Shown: positions 24,501-25,365 of the stretch, piece by piece
Layout of the letters: every line of letters begins with the position of its first letter
Position numbering within the stretch: position 1 is the first letter of the stretch
Origin: Neomoorella mulderi
Lineage (GTDB): Bacteria > Bacillota > DSM-521 > Neomoorellales > Neomoorellaceae
Length of the DNA: 25,365 nucleotides
Reading direction: 5' to 3'
Assembly: GCA_011375465.1 (NCBI GenBank)
Contig: DRZV01000097.1
Location: forward strand, 1-25,365
Made by a program: the position numbers and the translations under genes
The notes under the pieces: generated by a model
What the model saw: the letters and a program-made list of their open reading frames with translations, nothing else
What the model was told of the DNA's origin: nothing
Database searches by the model: none

Positions 24501-25063
24501 AGCTCACCGACGGTCCGGTGAACCCCCATGAGCTTGTAAAGGTGAAGGGCATAAGGGGTGCCCAGCTTTACCTGCTCAAAGAGATCCAGAAAGTATACCG
24601 GCAGCAAGGGGTGGAGATCAACGATAAGCACATCGAGATAATCATAAGGCAGATGAGCCGGAGGGTCAGGGTAGAAGACGAGGGGGATACCGAGCTCCTT
24701 CCGGGCACCATGATAGACACCTTTGAGTTTGAGGAGATTAACCGAAAGGTCCAGGAGAAGGGGGGCAGACCTGCGGTGGGAAGGCCCATGCTCATGGGGA
24801 TAACCAAAGCGGCGTTGACCACCGACTCCTTCCTGTCCGCAGCCTCCTTCCAGGAGACCACCAGGGTATTGACGGAGGCGGCTATAAAGGGTAAGGTGGA
24901 TCCCCTCTTGGGGTTGAAGGAAAACGTCATCATAGGCAAGCTGATCCCCGCAGGTACAGGGATGAACTGTTACCGGAACATCCGTATCGAGGCGGTCCCA
25001 GAAGAAAAGGGCCCAGAATCCCTGGAAGAGAAACGGCTTATTGACACAGCGGCTGGGAAGTGA
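21560..25063 (+). CDS. rpoC: RNA polymerase beta' subunit
   Basis: Holds the catalytic magnesium of RNA polymerase, 1167 residues, similar to other Firmicutes and without the large E. coli insertion. ATG 21560 has AAGGGG just upstream and lies 21 bases after the rpoB stop. The N-terminal zinc finger is [25 protein letters not shown]. The active-site loop [16 protein letters not shown] has Asp449, Asp451 and Asp453. The bridge/trigger region includes [24 protein letters not shown] and [31 protein letters not shown]. The second zinc site is in CGT...[16 protein letters not shown]. The C-terminal [19 protein letters not shown] segment is complete. The end of the gene (from 25041) contains the promoter for the next gene. 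Confidence 0.98.
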   Translation: [1167 protein letters not shown]

Positions 25064-25069
25064 TACTAT
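25041..25069 (+). promoter_or_regulatory. Sigma-A promoter inside the rpoC 3' end, facing the str operon
   Basis: Consensus TTGACA (25041-25046) in the last codons of rpoC, a 17-base spacer, then TACTAT (25064-25069) directly after the rpoC stop. Placed 36 bases before the L7Ae-like ATG. Confidence 0.65.
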
Positions 25070-25104
25070 AATCTAGTGTGACTACGAGGGGGGGGGATAA
25101 AACC

Positions 25105-25356
25105 ATGCCCTATGAACGCCTTAGGGCAGCCAAAAAACGCCTGGTGGGTACCCGGCAGGTTACTAAGGAGGTTCTCAAGGGAACCCCGAGGGCGGTGTAC
25201 GTGGCTAAAGACGCGGAACAAAGGGTAACTGCCCCTCTGATAGAGCTATGCCGAGAACGGGGTATAGAAGTGATAGAGGTGGATTCCATGGAGGAGTTGG
25301 GGCGGGCCTGCGGCATAGACGTGGGCTCGGCCTCAGCCGCCATCCTGGAAGAATAG
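25105..25356 (+). CDS. ybxF: L7Ae-family ribosomal/K-turn-binding protein (YbxF-like)
   Basis: An 83-residue L7Ae/L30e-fold protein. ATG 25105 is chosen because a long A/G-rich ribosome-binding site (AGGGGGGGGG, about 25087-25096) precedes it; the in-frame GTG 25078 would place that site inside the gene. Family signatures include GTRQVTKEVLKGTPRAVYVAKDAEQRVTAPLIELCRERGIEV and the end GRACGIDVGSASAAILEE. B. subtilis YbxF binds kink-turn RNA. The gene normally lies between rpoC and rpsL, so rpsL-rpsG-fusA-tuf probably follow beyond the right edge. It has a promoter inside the end of rpoC. Confidence 0.93.
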   Translation: MPYERLRAAKKRLVGTRQVTKEVLKGTPRAVYVAKDAEQRVTAPLIELCRERGIEVIEVDSMEELGRACGIDVGSASAAILEE

Positions 25357-25365
25357 GAATAGGAA

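Noticed and set aside
23744..24631. Long minus-strand open frames, including a 295-codon frame antisense to rpoC and others antisense to gyrA, rpoB and fhs
   Set aside because: They lie opposite well-identified genes, lack recognisable domains and ribosome-binding sites, and are expected in GC-rich sequence with few stop codons on the reverse strand.

Overview
The window is an origin-proximal-type segment of a Firmicutes (Clostridia-like) chromosome. Every gene reads on the + strand. Base composition is fairly GC-rich (mid to high 50s %, judged by eye). The order gyrB-gyrA ... serS ... tRNAs-tadA-SRP RNA-dnaX-ybaB-recR-yaaL-bofA is the conserved Bacillus/Clostridium layout. The long Bacillus-type SRP RNA with an Alu domain and the bofA gene point to a spore-forming lineage. 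Frequent AGG and ATA codons and the formate-tetrahydrofolate ligase fit a thermophilic anaerobe or acetogen-like clostridium, but that is inference; no species is identified.

Layout. 1-3995: DNA gyrase (gyrB cut by the left edge, then gyrA). 4068-4943: pdxS without an adjacent pdxT. 5018-5349: an AhpD-like gene with an early frameshift. 5449-6732: serS. 6784-7016: tRNA Val-Asp-Phe behind a near-consensus promoter. 7078-10154: a block of three damaged genes (TrkA-type K+ regulator, DtxR/FeoA-type metal regulator, FeoB) with three in-frame TAG codons and four single-base frameshifts. 10244-11413: six tRNA genes, all Ser or Arg, with tadA embedded among them and overlapping one tRNA. 11421-11741: SRP RNA and its terminator. 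11766-14714: dnaX, ybaB, recR, yaaL, bofA. 14935-17978: one-carbon/folate pair fhs and folP. 18146-25063: rpoB and rpoC from their own promoter. 25105-25356: the L7Ae-like protein that normally opens the str ribosomal operon.

How the genes relate. The tRNA/serS/tadA region is a translation module. It carries four Ser tRNAs (UGA, GCU, CGA, GGA), SerRS, and the A34 deaminase next to its substrate tRNA-Arg(ACG). dnaX-ybaB-recR is replication/repair. fhs makes 10-formyl-THF and folP makes the pterin-pABA precursor of folate. rpoBC has lost the usual upstream neighbours rplKAJL and is placed after folP.

The most notable observations are (i) clustering of inactivating lesions in dispensable ion-transport and redox genes while about 17 kb of essential genes is undamaged, which suggests real gene decay, and (ii) the tadA stop codon lying inside the 5' end of a tRNA-Ser gene, so that tRNA 5' processing would destroy the tadA message end. 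I saw no CRISPR array, insertion sequence, phage or defence system, and no clearly novel multi-gene system.
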